Assembly (NCBI GenBank): GCA_021795715.1
Contig: JAJYPD010000011.1
Location: 1 to 59,796 of the forward strand
Origin: Pseudomonadota bacterium
GTDB lineage: Bacteria > Pseudomonadota > Gammaproteobacteria > Acidiferrobacterales > Acidiferrobacteraceae
Direction: 5' to 3'
DNA: 59,796 nt
Under the pieces are notes generated by a model. That model searched no databases. It saw only the letters and a list, made by a program, of their open reading frames with translations, and was not told the origin of the DNA. Below are positions 10,529 through 18,899 of this stretch, piece by piece. Positions within the stretch are counted from its first letter, which is position 1. Each line of letters opens with the position of its first letter. Both the position numbers and the translations under genes were made by a program.

Positions 10529-13500
10529 TTAAGCGGTCATTTGACCGGGGTTTACCAGGGAACGAATCTGCTCGGAGCTTACGGGCTTGCTGAACAGGAA
10601 GCCCTGCGCCTCGTCGCAACCCTGCGCCTCGAGAAAGCTCAGTTGTGCCGCCGTTTCCACGCCTTCGGCAACGACTTTGAGGTCCATGGTGTGGCCAAGC
10701 GAGATGATGGCCGCCGCAATGGCCTGGTCACCCGGATTGTCCGGGATATCCTGCATGAAGGACCGGTCGATCTTCAGGGTATCGACAGGCAGCCGCTTGA
10801 GCTGACTCAACGAGGAGTAACCCGTACCGAAGTCATCGATGGCGATATGGATCCCGAGAGAGCGCACGTTCCGGAGGGTCTCGAGGCTGCGTTCCGTGGT
10901 GGAGAGCATCCGTTCGGTCACTTCGAGCTCCAAACGCAGATCGCCGGGGCGCAAGCCGAGACGCCCGAGTGTGTCTTGTATCGTATCGGCCAGATTGCCG
11001 TCGAGGATCTGGCGCCCGGACAGATTGATCGCGACGCGAAGCGGCGGTAATCCGGTACGCCATGCCGCCGCCTGTACGCAGGCTTCCTGCAGAACCCAGT
11101 CGCCAATAGGCTCCATGAGCCCCGTTTCCTCGGCGACGGGGATAAAGACGTCCGGATCGATCAGACCCTTCAGCGGGTGCTGCCAGCGCAGCAGCGCCTC
11201 CACGCCCACAATCGTGCGTCTTCTCAAGTCGAGCAATGGCTGGTAATGAAGCACGAATTCGTTCCTGGCCAGCGCCTGGCGCAGTGCGCCCTCAAGTGCC
11301 AGGTGCTCGATCGCCCTGGCCGTCAGCTCCCTGGTATAAAACTCGTAGGTGTGCCGCCCGCGCTCCTTGGCTTGATACATGGCAGCATCCGCGGTCTTGG
11401 CCAGATCCTCCGCGTTGCCGGCGTCATCCGGAAAAATACTGATGCCGATGCTTGTGGATGTCACGACATCGCGGTTGTCGATGACCATGGGCTTGCGGAT
11501 GGATTCGATGATCTTGCCGGCCAGGATGGCGGCATCTTCCGGATGCGTGATGTCATCGAGAATGACGGTGAATTCATCACCGCCGAGCCGGGCGACGCTG
11601 TCTTCCGCCCGCACGCATCCTTTCAGCCGCGCGCCCACCATCTGCAAAAGCCTGTCGCCCGCTGCATGGCCCAGCGTGTCATTGATGCGCTTGAAGCGGT
11701 CCAGATCGAGAAACAAAAGCGCCACCTTGCGCGTATGCCGCTTGGCGCGCTCCAGCGCCTGTTCCAGCGTGGCCGCGAATGCCAGTCTGTTCGGCAATCC
11801 TGTCAGAGGATCATGGTGTGCAAGCTGCCGCAATTGTTCTTCCGCCTGTTTGATCCGGCTGATGTCGGACAGGACGGCTACATAGTTGGTGACCCGGCCT
11901 TGTTTGTCCTTGACGACGCCGATGTTCTCCCAGGCGGGATACACCTCACCGTTCTTGCGCCGGTTCCAGATCTCGCCCTGCCATTGACCGTCTTGCTCAA
12001 GCGTCCGCCAGAGATCCCGGTAAAACAGGGCCCCCTGCCGTCCGGATTTCTGTAGCCGCGGGTTTTTACCCACGACTTCCGCCGCCGTAAAACCCGTGAT
12101 ATCCGTGTAGGCCTGGTTCACCGCGACGATGTTGCCTTTGGCATCGGTGACGAAGATGGCCTCCATCGTGCCATTGAAGACCGTTGCCGCCTGGCGCAGT
12201 TGCCTTTCCGCTCGTTTGCGCTCACTGACGTCGGTGAACGTCGTGACCGTTCCGACCACGGTTGCGCCACGCCGTATGGGATGCGAACGGTACTCCGCGT
12301 CGAAGGACGAACCTTCCCTGCGCCAGAGACGCTCGTCGTCCGAGTAAAAATCGGTGTCTTCATGGAATGCCCGGTAGATGGGGCACTGGTCTTCGCGGCA
12401 GGGCGTTCCATGCGGGAGCGTATGATGAACCAGAGCGTGCAGCGGCTTGCCGATCAATTGGGTTGCGCTGTCATACCCAAGCAGGCGCAGCCCCGCCGGA
12501 TTGATGAACGTGCAGTTGCCACGGAGATCGACCCCGAACACCCCTTCGGCCACAGACTCAAACAACAGCCGGAACCGCTCCTCGCTTTGCCGGACCGCCT
12601 CTTCCATGGCCCGGCGCGCGCTGATGTCGATGAATGTCACCACCCCCCCATCAATCCTTCCGTTCCTGACAATCGGACGGGTGCGGTATTCGACCAGAAA
12701 GCTCGTGCCATCGCGGCGCCAGAACGCCTCGTCGTCGACAAAAAAATCGCGTCCCTCGCGCAGAGAGCGCTGTATGCGGCAGTCTTCAAGGGACAGCGCA
12801 GAGCCATCCGGGCGGCTGTGGTGCACGCTCGCGTGCAGATTCCTCCCGAGCAGTTCCTCTGCATAGGTATATCCGAGCAGTCGCAGTGCCTCCGGGTTGG
12901 CAAACGTGCAGCGGCCGTCGGCGTCCATCCCGTATACACCCTCGCCGACCGAGTCGAGGATCATGCGCACGCGCGCCCTGGCCTCGTGCAGGGCGGTGAT
13001 GTCACGGGATACGGCGATCACCGTTCCAACGCCGTTCTTTGCATCGAATTCGGGTACCACCTGCGCCTGAAAGAAACGCTCCCCGCCATCAGGGGCCGGG
13101 TGGCTGTACTCAAAGGAGCGTTCTTCGGCGGTGGCAAAGACGGCCCTTACGTTTTCCACCCACAGGGACCGGGCTTGCGGTGGCAGACCCAGCGACCGGA
13201 TGTCCCGGCCGGCAAAAGACGCAGGCGGCTTGCCCGTGGCCCGCTCGATCGCGGGGTTGATGTACACAAGGCGCAAGTGGCGGTCAAGACGCCCCACCAT
13301 GTCAGGTGAGCGTTCCGCAAGCGCCCGGAACTCCTGCTCGCGCTGGTGGAGCGCCTCTTCGGCGTTCTTGCGCGCCGTGTTGTCCTCGACAAAGACAACG
13401 ACTCCGCTGATTTTGTGATCCCGGCTCCGCCACGGCGAAATGGACAACCGAAGCCAGCGCCTGCATGTGTCCTTGCAGACCCACATTCTGTCGCCATCTT

Positions 13501-13801
13501 CAAAGGTCTCACCCGCCAGGCCTCTTTGGCACGCGCTCTTCCACCATTCGGGCAGATCCGGATGCATTTGATAGTGATTGCGCCCGATGAGCTCCGTGTT
13601 TCTCTTGCCGTATTCGCGGGCCCAGAGACTGCTGGCCGCGATGTAGTTCATATGCCGATCGAACATCGCGACGCTGACTGGCGCCCCTTCCACGAAGGCA
13701 CGCAGCTGAGATCCCGCTGTTCCGAGGTCCTGGTCGGCGCACAAAACGCCTGCACATTCCAAAGGGGATTGCGGCCTTCCCGCATCGTTGTGTTCGCTCA
13801 C
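10529..13801 (-). CDS. Multi-PAS diguanylate cyclase / phosphodiesterase (GGDEF-EAL)
   Basis: 1090 residues with five PAS/PAC modules (roughly 40-160, 165-285, 290-420, 425-550, 555-675), then GGDEF (about 680-835) and EAL (about 850-1085). The cyclase active loop is intact (RLGGDEF). The EAL domain keeps EALLRW, DDFGTGYSSL and KIDRSF, so both c-di-GMP synthesis and breakdown are possible. There is no membrane span in the chosen protein, so signals are likely cytoplasmic. I chose the GTG at 13801, which follows a strong AAGGGAGGAG site; the frame is open 60 codons further with no good site. PAS3 and PAS4 resemble each other closely (EGVYGMDADG / EGVFGVDLRG), suggesting internal duplication. 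Confidence 0.9.
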   Translation of the reverse strand: MSEHNDAGRPQSPLECAGVLCADQDLGTAGSQLRAFVEGAPVSVAMFDRHMNYIAASSLWAREYGKRNTELIGRNHYQMHPDLPEWWKSACQRGLAGETFEDGDRMWVCKDTCRRWLRLSISPWRSRDHKISGVVVFVEDNTARKNAEEALHQREQEFRALAERSPDMVGRLDRHLRLVYINPAIERATGKPPASFAGRDIRSLGLPPQARSLWVENVRAVFATAEERSFEYSHPAPDGGERFFQAQVVPEFDAKNGVGTVIAVSRDITALHEARARVRMILDSVGEGVYGMDADGRCTFANPEALRLLGYTYAEELLGRNLHASVHHSRPDGSALSLEDCRIQRSLREGRDFFVDDEAFWRRDGTSFLVEYRTRPIVRNGRIDGGVVTFIDISARRAMEEAVRQSEERFRLLFESVAEGVFGVDLRGNCTFINPAGLRLLGYDSATQLIGKPLHALVHHTLPHGTPCREDQCPIYRAFHEDTDFYSDDERLWRREGSSFDAEYRSHPIRRGATVVGTVTTFTDVSERKRAERQLRQAATVFNGTMEAIFVTDAKGNIVAVNQAYTDITGFTAAEVVGKNPRLQKSGRQGALFYRDLWRTLEQDGQWQGEIWNRRKNGEVYPAWENIGVVKDKQGRVTNYVAVLSDISRIKQAEEQLRQLAHHDPLTGLPNRLAFAATLEQALERAKRHTRKVALLFLDLDRFKRINDTLGHAAGDRLLQMVGARLKGCVRAEDSVARLGGDEFTVILDDITHPEDAAILAGKIIESIRKPMVIDNRDVVTSTSIGISIFPDDAGNAEDLAKTADAAMYQAKERGRHTYEFYTRELTARAIEHLALEGALRQALARNEFVLHYQPLLDLRRRTIVGVEALLRWQHPLKGLIDPDVFIPVAEETGLMEPIGDWVLQEACVQAAAWRTGLPPLRVAINLSGRQILDGNLADTIQDTLGRLGLRPGDLRLELEVTERMLSTTERSLETLRNVRSLGIHIAIDDFGTGYSSLSQLKRLPVDTLKIDRSFMQDIPDNPGDQAIAAAIISLGHTMDLKVVAEGVETAAQLSFLEAQGCDEAQGFLFSKPVSSEQIRSLVNPGQMTA

Positions 13802-15450
13802 GGCTCCTCCCTTGCGAGGTGGCGGTGCCCAGACAGGAGACTGCGGAGATGACAAGAAAACAATATGCGGACTGGATATAACTAATGTCGTCACTTCCAA
13901 TGTCCCGGTCGTAGCCGCCATTATACTAAAACGATGATACGGGAACAATGGACGGAACATCGGATTCATCATTGCCAACATGGATGGACGTGCTGAAGAC
14001 TAATACACCAGACTGATGTGTCTTATACAAGCGCTCAACAAAACCCTGACTTGCCCGATTGTAAATAGCGGACATCGGCCTGATCCATCGTCTGACGAAG
14101 GATTGAATGAGGCTTGCGTCCGGTGCATCGGCAGACTTCATGCCGTGCCGGTTGTCGATTGGCAGGTGCCATCTTTCAAAAAACGGTTTCCCGGGATTTC
14201 TGGAAAACCTGCGCCATCGGGGCGTCCCATACCGGCACGGCACAGCCGCCGTGACCGGGCGCGCATGTGGTCATGCGCAGGCGGCGATACCGATCGTCGT
14301 CGCCGATGGGATCGGCAGGCTGCCGTGGTGTCCGCGCATCGCGTGCACAAGCCCGGTGGCCGGTATGCTTAAAGTGGCCAGGGCGCCGGCATGTGGTCGC
14401 CAAGTGTGGCGGGCGGGCTTTGAACCCGGAATGCGTAACGTTCTTCAGGTTGGCGGATTGCCGGGAGCGGAGAGTGAGGACGGCGTGCGGCAAGGCGTCT
14501 TTGCGTGCGGATGGACGATTATGCCGTGCAATGACCGGAACAGGTTGGCAGAAAAATCGAAGTTTGGCGGGTATGTCGGGAGCGCAGGAAAGACCGGCTT
14601 TCGGCCAATGCAAGCCCATCATAGCACCTGTTTCGAATGCCACCAGCCGCCTCTTTTGGCGCAAGAGGGGCGCAAGAGCGCTTGGCGGGACGGAGCAGGA
14701 ACACCGGGTGGCTCCCCGGTGGATGATTTGCCGGTGCATCCCGGTTGCGTGATCGCCTGCACGCCGCAGCCTTTGTAAACGCGGGCGTCGGCTGCAGCCA
14801 GTATGGGCCGCTGCTTTTTGCTCATAAGCCGTATCGCGGCAAACCTCTTGCGTGCCGCGCAACCGGTTTAGGCCGCATGAGGGGGCTTTGTGCAAAGCCC
14901 CGCGGGCCAAAGGCCGCAAGACCAGGTGCGGCCGCAACGGGAGGGAGGCAAAAGCTTGCCGCCCGCGCACCCATTACCGGACCGGCGCCGCCTGCCGCGA
15001 CTTGGCGCACAAGTCCACGGCCCCGGTCAGCCAAAACCACCCGATGGCATGGACCGGGCGGCCGGTGGGAAACAAGCCCGCGGCGGCAACCGGCACGGCT
15101 GGTGAACCGGGACGGCGCGTCCGGTCACAGTCCGGCCTGAACCAGTCCATCCCCGATCAGGAATGATTCGGGTTTTGCCACCGAGACGACAAGCGGGCGA
15201 AAGACAGCGGACCGCTCATCGCCTGCGGCCTTGGAGGAAACGCCGATGTGGCCGGTGCGATCCGTGTTGCAAGGGCCGGCATGCCCGGTTAGCCTGCGAA
15301 ACAAGCGGTGTGATGCCGCAAGCCGCAAGGGTGGACCGAAGCGGCTTAAAGGGCGGCCCCGTGCCCATCTTGGGCGCCACTCGAATCGCCGGCCTTTTGC
15401 CGTAAGGGAAGCTTAGGGCGGGCCGGGACGATACCAAGCCCGTCTGTCTC
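13802..15450. other. Gene-poor stretch with decayed mobile DNA
   Basis: About 1.65 kb of GC-rich sequence. Open frames on both strands (for example 14107-14778 plus and 14176-14970 minus) are compositionally odd, lack ribosome sites and match nothing I know. The only recognisable item is a transposase remnant at about 14619-14863. The left end holds the promoter region of the GGDEF-EAL gene. Confidence 0.5.
14619..14863 (-). pseudogene. ISAzo13-like transposase N-terminal remnant
   Basis: On the minus strand the frame reads SKKQRPILAAADARVYKGCG then VQAITQ, close to the N-terminal helix-turn-helix region of ISAzo13-type transposases (pattern ERQRRILAAxEARxYGxGGI). A diverged copy lies at 28165-28330 on the plus strand: both share the DNA core GATACGGC..ATGA..AAA.GCAGCGG. 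No catalytic part, start codon or terminal repeats are visible. The family assignment rests on pattern memory, so it is tentative. Confidence 0.4.
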
Positions 15451-16137
15451 TCAATCGGGGTCGTGGGGACGTGTCCGGGCGTTTGCGGGAGGGCCATGCG
15501 GGGTCGTCAGGTAGAGCGCGAGACTCGCGACCTGTGCGTGCGTCAAGGGGTTGGCAAGAGCGGTGACCCGTGTGCCGCGCACGCCCCCCAGAATGCGGAT
15601 GATGAGCATGCGGGCCCCATCTTTGTCGGCCATGGCAAAGAGGTCGGGGATGACGCCTCCGGGGCGCGCGGCTCTGTGGCAGACGGCGCAGAGTCTTTGG
15701 TAGAGGAAGCGGCCGCGTTGCCACCGGCCGCGGTTGGACGGCAACGGCAAAAGACCGCTCATGTTCACGGGGTAGCGGTGGCTCAAGGCTGTCAGTCGCG
15801 CGGCCAGTTGCGCATACCGGTGGGCCGCAAGGAGCGGTCGCAGGGTGCGCAAGGATCCAACGCGTTGATCGGCCCGGCCGGGGCCGCGGGCAGCATAGGC
15901 GCGGGCCAAAAAGCCGATCAGTCCGACGCCGCTTTGCAACTTCGCCCGCGCGGCTGCAGACGGCGGTATGCGGGCGGCCTGCCGGGCCCGGCGAGCGAGC
16001 ACCGCCAGGTCCACGCGCAAGCGCGTGCTGCGTCCGGCGTGTGCCGGCACCGATAAACACAGCGTGATCGCGAGAAGACCGAGCGGCAGACAGGACACTG
16101 CGGCATGCAGAGCGCGGACCCTGGTTGCCGTGATCAT
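15451..16137 (-). CDS. Periplasmic mono-haem c-type cytochrome
   Basis: 228 residues. The first 35 or so form a signal peptide (LLAITLCLSVPAHAG). A basic, Ala/Arg-rich helical region follows, and then a class I cytochrome c domain from about 140 with the haem site Cys150-Ala-Val-Cys153-His154; a Met in the LFAMADKDGARM segment is the likely sixth ligand. It is the last gene of the sulfur-relay operon, 15 bp after the DsrH-like gene, so it probably takes electrons from a sulfur-oxidising step on the outer side of the membrane. The long helical region before the haem domain is not part of standard small cytochromes and may bind a partner. Confidence 0.82.
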   Translation of the reverse strand: MITATRVRALHAAVSCLPLGLLAITLCLSVPAHAGRSTRLRVDLAVLARRARQAARIPPSAAARAKLQSGVGLIGFLARAYAARGPGRADQRVGSLRTLRPLLAAHRYAQLAARLTALSHRYPVNMSGLLPLPSNRGRWQRGRFLYQRLCAVCHRAARPGGVIPDLFAMADKDGARMLIIRILGGVRGTRVTALANPLTHAQVASLALYLTTPHGPPANARTRPHDPD

Positions 16138-16152
16138 GGCCCGGCAACCTGC

Positions 16153-16338
16153 CTAGACGGTCATCACCGTATCGCCTGCCAGGACCGCAGCGACCACGGC
16201 GTCGCAGTGCTTATCGGTAAGCGCCGCGCTGTGCAGATCATATCGGGATATCCGATGCGCGGACGCCAAAATCTGAAGCGCCTCATCCAGGGCTGTATCG
16301 TTTCCCCATAATCCCGTTTCGAGCAAAATGATGTGCAT
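16153..16338 (-). CDS. DsrH/TusB-like small protein
   Basis: 61 residues from the ATG at 16338, starting MHIILLETGLWGNDTALDEA, then a short alpha/beta pattern ending VVAAVLAGDTVMTV. The size, the MH start and the place after two DsrE-family genes fit DsrH/TusB, the smallest subunit of sulfur-carrier DsrEFH/TusBCD complexes. It is shorter than typical members (about 95) and lacks the Cys they often have. An ATG at 16356 would overlap the previous stop as ATGA and add six residues. Confidence 0.55.
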   Translation of the reverse strand: MHIILLETGLWGNDTALDEALQILASAHRISRYDLHSAALTDKHCDAVVAAVLAGDTVMTV

Positions 16339-16352
16339 GGAAGTGACCCCGC

Positions 16353-16622
16353 TCATAAGGTGATGACGGCGGCCGCGCTCACCATCGCGGCCGCGAGCGC
16401 AGGCGCGCTGACGATCGCGAGGCCTTGGTCGGCAATGGTTGCCTCGGGCGTGATGCAGGCGAGTTCCAGAGTCTCCGCCTGCAGTCTGTTTTCCGGGGTG
16501 TCTGCCACAGGGGAGGTCATGAGTATGAGTCGCACCGTGTGTCCGAAGATGGTGAGGCCCGCCGCGACCCGCATGGCCTCCGTGTGGTCGCGACGGCCCA
16601 ATACGAGGATGGGTTTGGCCAT
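16353..16622 (-). CDS. DsrE-family sulfur-relay protein (DsrF-like)
   Basis: 89 residues with a Rossmann-like DsrE pattern: a first strand PILVLGRRD, the helix HTEAMRVAAGLTIFGHTVRL and a second strand LILM. Members form hexamers that pass persulfide sulfur between carriers such as TusA. The single Cys (LELACITPE) is not clearly at the known active site. AGGA precedes the ATG. It is the middle of three consecutive DsrE-superfamily genes. Confidence 0.65.
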   Translation of the reverse strand: MAKPILVLGRRDHTEAMRVAAGLTIFGHTVRLILMTSPVADTPENRLQAETLELACITPEATIADQGLAIVSAPALAAAMVSAAAVITL

Positions 16623-16634
16623 TTCAGGATGTCC

Positions 16635-16925
16635 TCACAGGCTGATGATCCGCAGTGCCTGGGCGGCCAGCGCACTGCTGTCGGTCTGGCTGCCCAGGGG
16701 CAGCGGGCAGGGCCCGTTACCAAACCGATCCCAGGAATGCTCGCAGACGGCGATGGGCGCGGGCGATGCGCAGATGAGTGTTGCGAGCTCGGGGTTTTGC
16801 AGGACCGTTACGCCCGATCCCGTCAAAAAGCAGCCCCAGTCGACGCCCTGACGCTGGCAGGCGCGCAGCAGGCCCGCCAGTATGGGGCCCGACTCGGGAT
16901 GGGATACGAAAAAGAGGATTTGCAC
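16635..16925 (-). CDS. DsrE-family sulfur carrier (TusD/DsrE-like)
   Basis: 96 residues from a GTG at 16925 whose first base overlaps the stop of the upstream rhodanese gene (coupled translation). Strand QILFFVSHPESG is followed by helix ILAGLLRACQRQGVDW. The Cys in APIAVCEHSWDRFG lies where TusD and DsrE carry their persulfide Cys. It probably accepts sulfur from TusA or a rhodanese. Confidence 0.68.
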   Translation of the reverse strand: MQILFFVSHPESGPILAGLLRACQRQGVDWGCFLTGSGVTVLQNPELATLICASPAPIAVCEHSWDRFGNGPCPLPLGSQTDSSALAAQALRIISL

Positions 16926-17851
16926 TATCGGCGTCTCCGGAGGCTATACCAGGTGATGGTTGCGCACAGGACCAGCAGGCCTGCCGCCGCCAGGATTCGT
17001 GGTGTGTAGTCGGTGCGGGCGGCGGCCGTCGGGCCGGCACTCTTTCCGCGGGCGGGCGCACGTGCGTATGTTTCACTGTCCACCGGCAGATTGGTGTGAT
17101 CGGACCAGTCGCGCCAGCCGCCGGCAAATACGCGGGCGGGCCAGCCGTCAAGATGCAGAGCGGTAAAGTAGGCAATCGAACGATAGGGATTCTGTGCGTA
17201 GGCCACAGTTTGGCGGACGCCCGGCGGCGGGGAAATTCGCGCGCCGAGAGGGGCCAGACGGGAGAATGGCAGCGGCTGGGCGGCCGGAATATGTCCACCC
17301 CGCAGGCTGCGGATGCACTGTCCCGTATATTGATTCAGTGGACGGCCATCAAGCAGATAAGGGGGCGCTGCGCCCCGCAGGGCATGTGCCAGCGGGCGCC
17401 GGAAGACTACGAGGCGGGTGCGCGGCCAGGCCGTGTAATACACCGTACGAAACAGGCCGTGGATCTGGCCGGGTCCGGTGGCGGCGGGGTGGGAGGCAAG
17501 CCACGGCGTCAGGGGCCGTCTGACGATCACCACTTGCCGTTGGCCGGCCAGATACAGGATACCAGCCACGAAATCCTCCGGCGTCCGATGATCGCCGATG
17601 ACCATCGCGGTCTCCTGGCCGTTCAGGTTCGCGGTGCCGAGCAGCCAGCGGATGTCCTGAAAGTTGGCAAGCCGTCCATGGGGTCCGAGAAAGACGTGTG
17701 GCGGCAGGCAGAGTGCGCCCGCCAGCGTCCGGCGCCGGCACAGGGCCCATCGGCGCGTGTCGATGATCACGGTCGCCTGCGTGGCTCGCGGCATGACGGT
17801 AACCCACGACAGACCCTGATCGATCCGCATTGCAACCGCGTCCGGAGACAT
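16925..17851 (-). CDS. Membrane-anchored tandem rhodanese-like protein without active-site Cys
   Basis: 308 residues. Two rhodanese-like halves are visible: TQATVIIDTRRWALCRR...LAGALCLP at the N-terminus, and PPYLLDGRPLNQYTGQ...GGHIPAA later. The second ends in ARVFAGGWRDW, the rhodanese end motif. The catalytic loop that should read Cys-x-x-G-x-R instead reads AQNPYRSIAYF (second half) and GDHRTPEDF (first half), so no sulfurtransferase Cys is present. A C-terminal span (ILAAAGLLVLCATITWYSL) followed by RRRR anchors it with the body outside. It may bind sulfur species or partners rather than catalyse transfer. It lies 7 bp after the 119-aa gene. Confidence 0.75.
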   Translation of the reverse strand: MSPDAVAMRIDQGLSWVTVMPRATQATVIIDTRRWALCRRRTLAGALCLPPHVFLGPHGRLANFQDIRWLLGTANLNGQETAMVIGDHRTPEDFVAGILYLAGQRQVVIVRRPLTPWLASHPAATGPGQIHGLFRTVYYTAWPRTRLVVFRRPLAHALRGAAPPYLLDGRPLNQYTGQCIRSLRGGHIPAAQPLPFSRLAPLGARISPPPGVRQTVAYAQNPYRSIAYFTALHLDGWPARVFAGGWRDWSDHTNLPVDSETYARAPARGKSAGPTAAARTDYTPRILAAAGLLVLCATITWYSLRRRR

Positions 17852-17858
17852 CGTCCGT

Positions 17859-18218
17859 TCAGCAGCCGCCGATCCGCGGCAGTCGCGCGGGAAGTACGCC
17901 GCCGGGGACCTTTGGCGGATTCTGCAGGTAGTAGTTGACGAGCTGGCGGACCGTCACTGTCCCATACAGCCCGCCCATCCGGATCTTCGCGAACCGCCCT
18001 GCAAATTGGGGCGTATGGCTGCGGGCGATGGTCCCGGGGGGTACGGCCGCGGCGCGCATGAGCCAGGTGAGACCCAGCACCGTCACCACGATCGTTGCAC
18101 CGCAATACATCAGAATCTGTCGCGGTGTCATGGTTCCGCCGCCGGAGGAGCCCCTGTTTTGCGCGCCCGAACCGGGCGTCATTCTGGCCCACAGTGTGCC
18201 AATCGTATGGGATCCCAT
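17859..18218 (-). CDS. Small single-span membrane protein of unknown function
   Basis: 119 residues from the ATG at 18218, chosen because GGGAGG lies six bases upstream; the frame is open to 18260. A Gly/Ser-rich cytoplasmic part of about 40 residues is followed by one span (ILMYCGATIVVTVLGLTWLM) and a periplasmic tail with GGLYGTVTVRQLVNYYLQN and a final Cys. I recognise no family. The tail shares short motifs with the 82-aa protein two genes upstream (GLYxTV and a V-R-L-YY pattern), so the two may be related or form one complex. Confidence 0.7.
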   Translation of the reverse strand: MGSHTIGTLWARMTPGSGAQNRGSSGGGTMTPRQILMYCGATIVVTVLGLTWLMRAAAVPPGTIARSHTPQFAGRFAKIRMGGLYGTVTVRQLVNYYLQNPPKVPGGVLPARLPRIGGC

Positions 18219-18231
18219 TTGCGCCTCCCGT

Positions 18232-18321
18232 TTAAAAGACATCCGTGGTGAGTGCCACATAGAGTATGACCATCATGATGACGAACATGACGATCTGGGC
18301 GATGGTCTGGGTATTGAACAT
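18232..18321 (-). CDS. 29-residue single-span membrane peptide
   Basis: A short frame on the minus strand: MFNTQTIAQIV, then FVIMMVILYVAL, then TTDVF and TAA. It is almost entirely one hydrophobic helix with short polar ends, like small accessory subunits such as CydX. AGGGGA precedes the ATG. It fills the only gap between the 82-aa and 119-aa genes (9 and 13 bp away), so the operon is continuous only if it is counted. I recognise no family. Confidence 0.6.
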   Translation of the reverse strand: MFNTQTIAQIVMFVIMMVILYVALTTDVF

Positions 18322-18330
18322 AAGTGTCCC

Positions 18331-18579
18331 CTAGTGGGCGACGGTCGCGTAGAGTCCCGCGATCGTGTTGCCGCGGTAGTATGCGGCCAGCCTGTTGACA
18401 TCGAGCGGCTTGCCGCCTGCAGGATTGAGCACGGGGGGCGTGAAATAGGGCACCCCGTTGTGTGTCCGCCGGAGATATCCCGGGGGCGCGGCGAGCATAT
18501 AGATCAGCGTGCCCACGGTCATGACCGTGGCCAAAAGCGCCAGCACGAACATCTGTTTCTGACCGCGCGGCATCGCCAT
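18331..18579 (-). CDS. Small single-span membrane protein of unknown function
   Basis: 82 residues: a short positive N-terminus (MAMPRGQKQ), one span (MFVLALLATVMTVGTLIYML), then a periplasmic segment rich in Pro and Tyr ending LAAYYRGNTIAGLYATVAH. The GLYATV end resembles GLYGTV in the 119-aa protein downstream. A GGGGG run lies a few bases before the ATG. It is 11 bp after tusA and 9 bp before the 29-residue peptide. No known family recognised. Confidence 0.7.
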   Translation of the reverse strand: MAMPRGQKQMFVLALLATVMTVGTLIYMLAAPPGYLRRTHNGVPYFTPPVLNPAGGKPLDVNRLAAYYRGNTIAGLYATVAH

Positions 18580-18590
18580 GTCGCACCCCC

Positions 18591-18899
18591 TCAGTTCTTG
18601 CGCACGAAGACGCGCCAGTGCCGGTCGGCCTTGATGGTGCCAAGATAGACGCCGTCGGTGGCGGCCATGATGGTTGGTATCGCTTCCATGGAGGTCGGAT
18701 TATCCACAAGGACCTCGATGACGGTGCCCGAAGGGGATTCCGCCAGCGCCTTTTTCGTCATGAGCTGGGGACGTGGACAAGAGTCTCCCAGTACGTCGAC
18801 GACGCGGCCGATGGTGTAGCACTGGCCATCCGGGAGGGTGACTTTGCCCGCGGGGGCAGGGTTCTCCGGGGGACCATTCTTTCGACCGAATAGACTCAT
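18591..18899 (-). CDS. TusA-family sulfur carrier protein
   Basis: 102 residues with an N-terminal extension of about 28 residues. The TusA/SirA fold follows: VVDVLGDSCPRPQLMTKKAL holds the Cys-Pro-x-Pro site whose Cys carries a persulfide, and EVLVDNPTSMEAIPTIMAA is the central part. TusA passes sulfur from rhodaneses to DsrEFH, Hdr-like or tRNA-thiolation systems. The ATG overlaps the upstream YeeE stop as ATGA. Fusion-like coupling of YeeE-type permeases to TusA is a known pattern for thiosulfate or sulfur import. Confidence 0.88.
   Translation of the reverse strand: MSLFGRKNGPPENPAPAGKVTLPDGQCYTIGRVVDVLGDSCPRPQLMTKKALAESPSGTVIEVLVDNPTSMEAIPTIMAATDGVYLGTIKADRHWRVFVRKN

Noticed and set aside
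10475-13309. Long plus-strand frames opposite the GGDEF-EAL gene
   Set aside because: They lie antisense to a gene with clear domains and have no recognisable motifs.
14107-14778. Plus-strand frame of 223 codons in the gene-poor region
   Set aside because: No ribosome site, no domain, Cys- and Arg-rich composition typical of chance frames in GC-rich DNA, and it overlaps the minus-strand transposase remnant.
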